Of a stretch of DNA of 64,000 nucleotides, positions 63,911 through 64,000 are shown one piece after another. Numbering within the stretch: the stretch's first letter is position 1; the number at the start of each line of letters is the position of its first letter. The DNA is from Sphaerimonospora mesophila NBRC 14179 = JCM 3151 (GTDB lineage Bacteria > Actinomycetota > Actinomycetes > Streptosporangiales > Streptosporangiaceae). Under the pieces are notes generated by a model. That model made no database searches. It was not told where the DNA came from and saw nothing but the letters and a program-made list of their open reading frames with translations. The stretch is from contig BCRI01000005.1 of NCBI GenBank assembly GCA_001552515.1, forward strand, positions 62,001-126,000, given 5' to 3'. The position numbers and the translations under genes are program-made.

Positions 63911-64000
63911 ATGTCCGAATATTCCAACCTTAATGACTTGGTAATGCGTGCCAAAGAGGGGCGAGTTGCTAGGTCTGAGATCAGGATAATCGCTGACTTT
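63911..64000 (+). CDS. Partial immunity-like gene, runs off the window
   Basis: Thirty codons from ATG 63911 (MSEYSNLNDLVMRAKEGRVA) remain open at the window end. The position right after the toxin tail suggests the cognate immunity protein. No function can be assigned from this length. Confidence 0.5.
   Translation, partial: MSEYSNLNDLVMRAKEGRVARSEIRIIADF

Overview
The window is about 64 kb of high-GC actinobacterial chromosome. The split aa3 oxidase operons next to a qcrCAB set, the glkA region with an upstream Cys-rich small gene, the c-di-AMP riboswitch in front of an NlpC/P60 hydrolase, and frequent GTG/TTG and apparently leaderless starts suggest a Streptosporangiales-type filamentous actinomycete. 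That placement is an inference; no rRNA gene is present.

Layout. 0-13 kb: a PfkB-family kinase, a cysteine desulfurase/TusA pair, and the terminal respiratory chain (ctaC-ctaD-ctaF, then ctaE-qcrC-qcrA-qcrB), with an L,D-transpeptidase, trpD and a stand-alone receiver protein between them. 13-25 kb: a DEDDh/GIY-YIG nuclease, a NYN protein, two NlpC/P60 cell-wall hydrolases (the second behind a Crp-type box and a c-di-AMP riboswitch), a zinc peptidase, a PimB-like mannosyltransferase, a TetR/MFS pair and an acyl-CoA ligase. 25-33 kb: a coupled run (START-like protein, ArsA-like ATPase, Cys-motif protein, ROK glucokinase, endo/exonuclease/phosphatase) and lipid and transport genes. 34-49 kb: regulator/enzyme pairs, a VIT/vWA protein with a MerR regulator, glpK, a PPi-type pfkA, thiI, a DAHP synthase behind a leader-peptide attenuator, and a LytS/LytTR two-component system.

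49.5-57.7 kb holds a purine-catabolic cluster: OHCU decarboxylase, hydroxyisourate hydrolase, uricase, the FAD and 2Fe-2S subunits of a xanthine dehydrogenase, an 8-oxoguanine-deaminase-type amidohydrolase, allantoinase and allantoicase. The molybdopterin subunit is absent. It is followed by an amide module (AmiC-like binding protein, MarR regulator, formamidase, AmiS/UreI channel). From 61.7 kb the GC drops into a decayed polymorphic-toxin/immunity locus: fragments of Rhs/YD and HINT-type toxins, three complete immunity-like genes and one partial, and a 69-bp direct repeat that duplicates the end of the channel gene.

The least conventional signal is a dispersed repeat. A roughly 130-bp element with three GCAAGATCACG boxes exactly 53 bp apart occurs four times as two inverted pairs. 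One pair is closed head-to-head at 19.5-19.7 kb; the other flanks the deaminase gene at 53.7-55.3 kb. Other notable points are an aromatic-codon leader peptide before the DAHP synthase, a likely CTG start, the Crp box plus riboswitch stack, and a 26-bp tandem array sharing sequence with the end of a nuclease gene.
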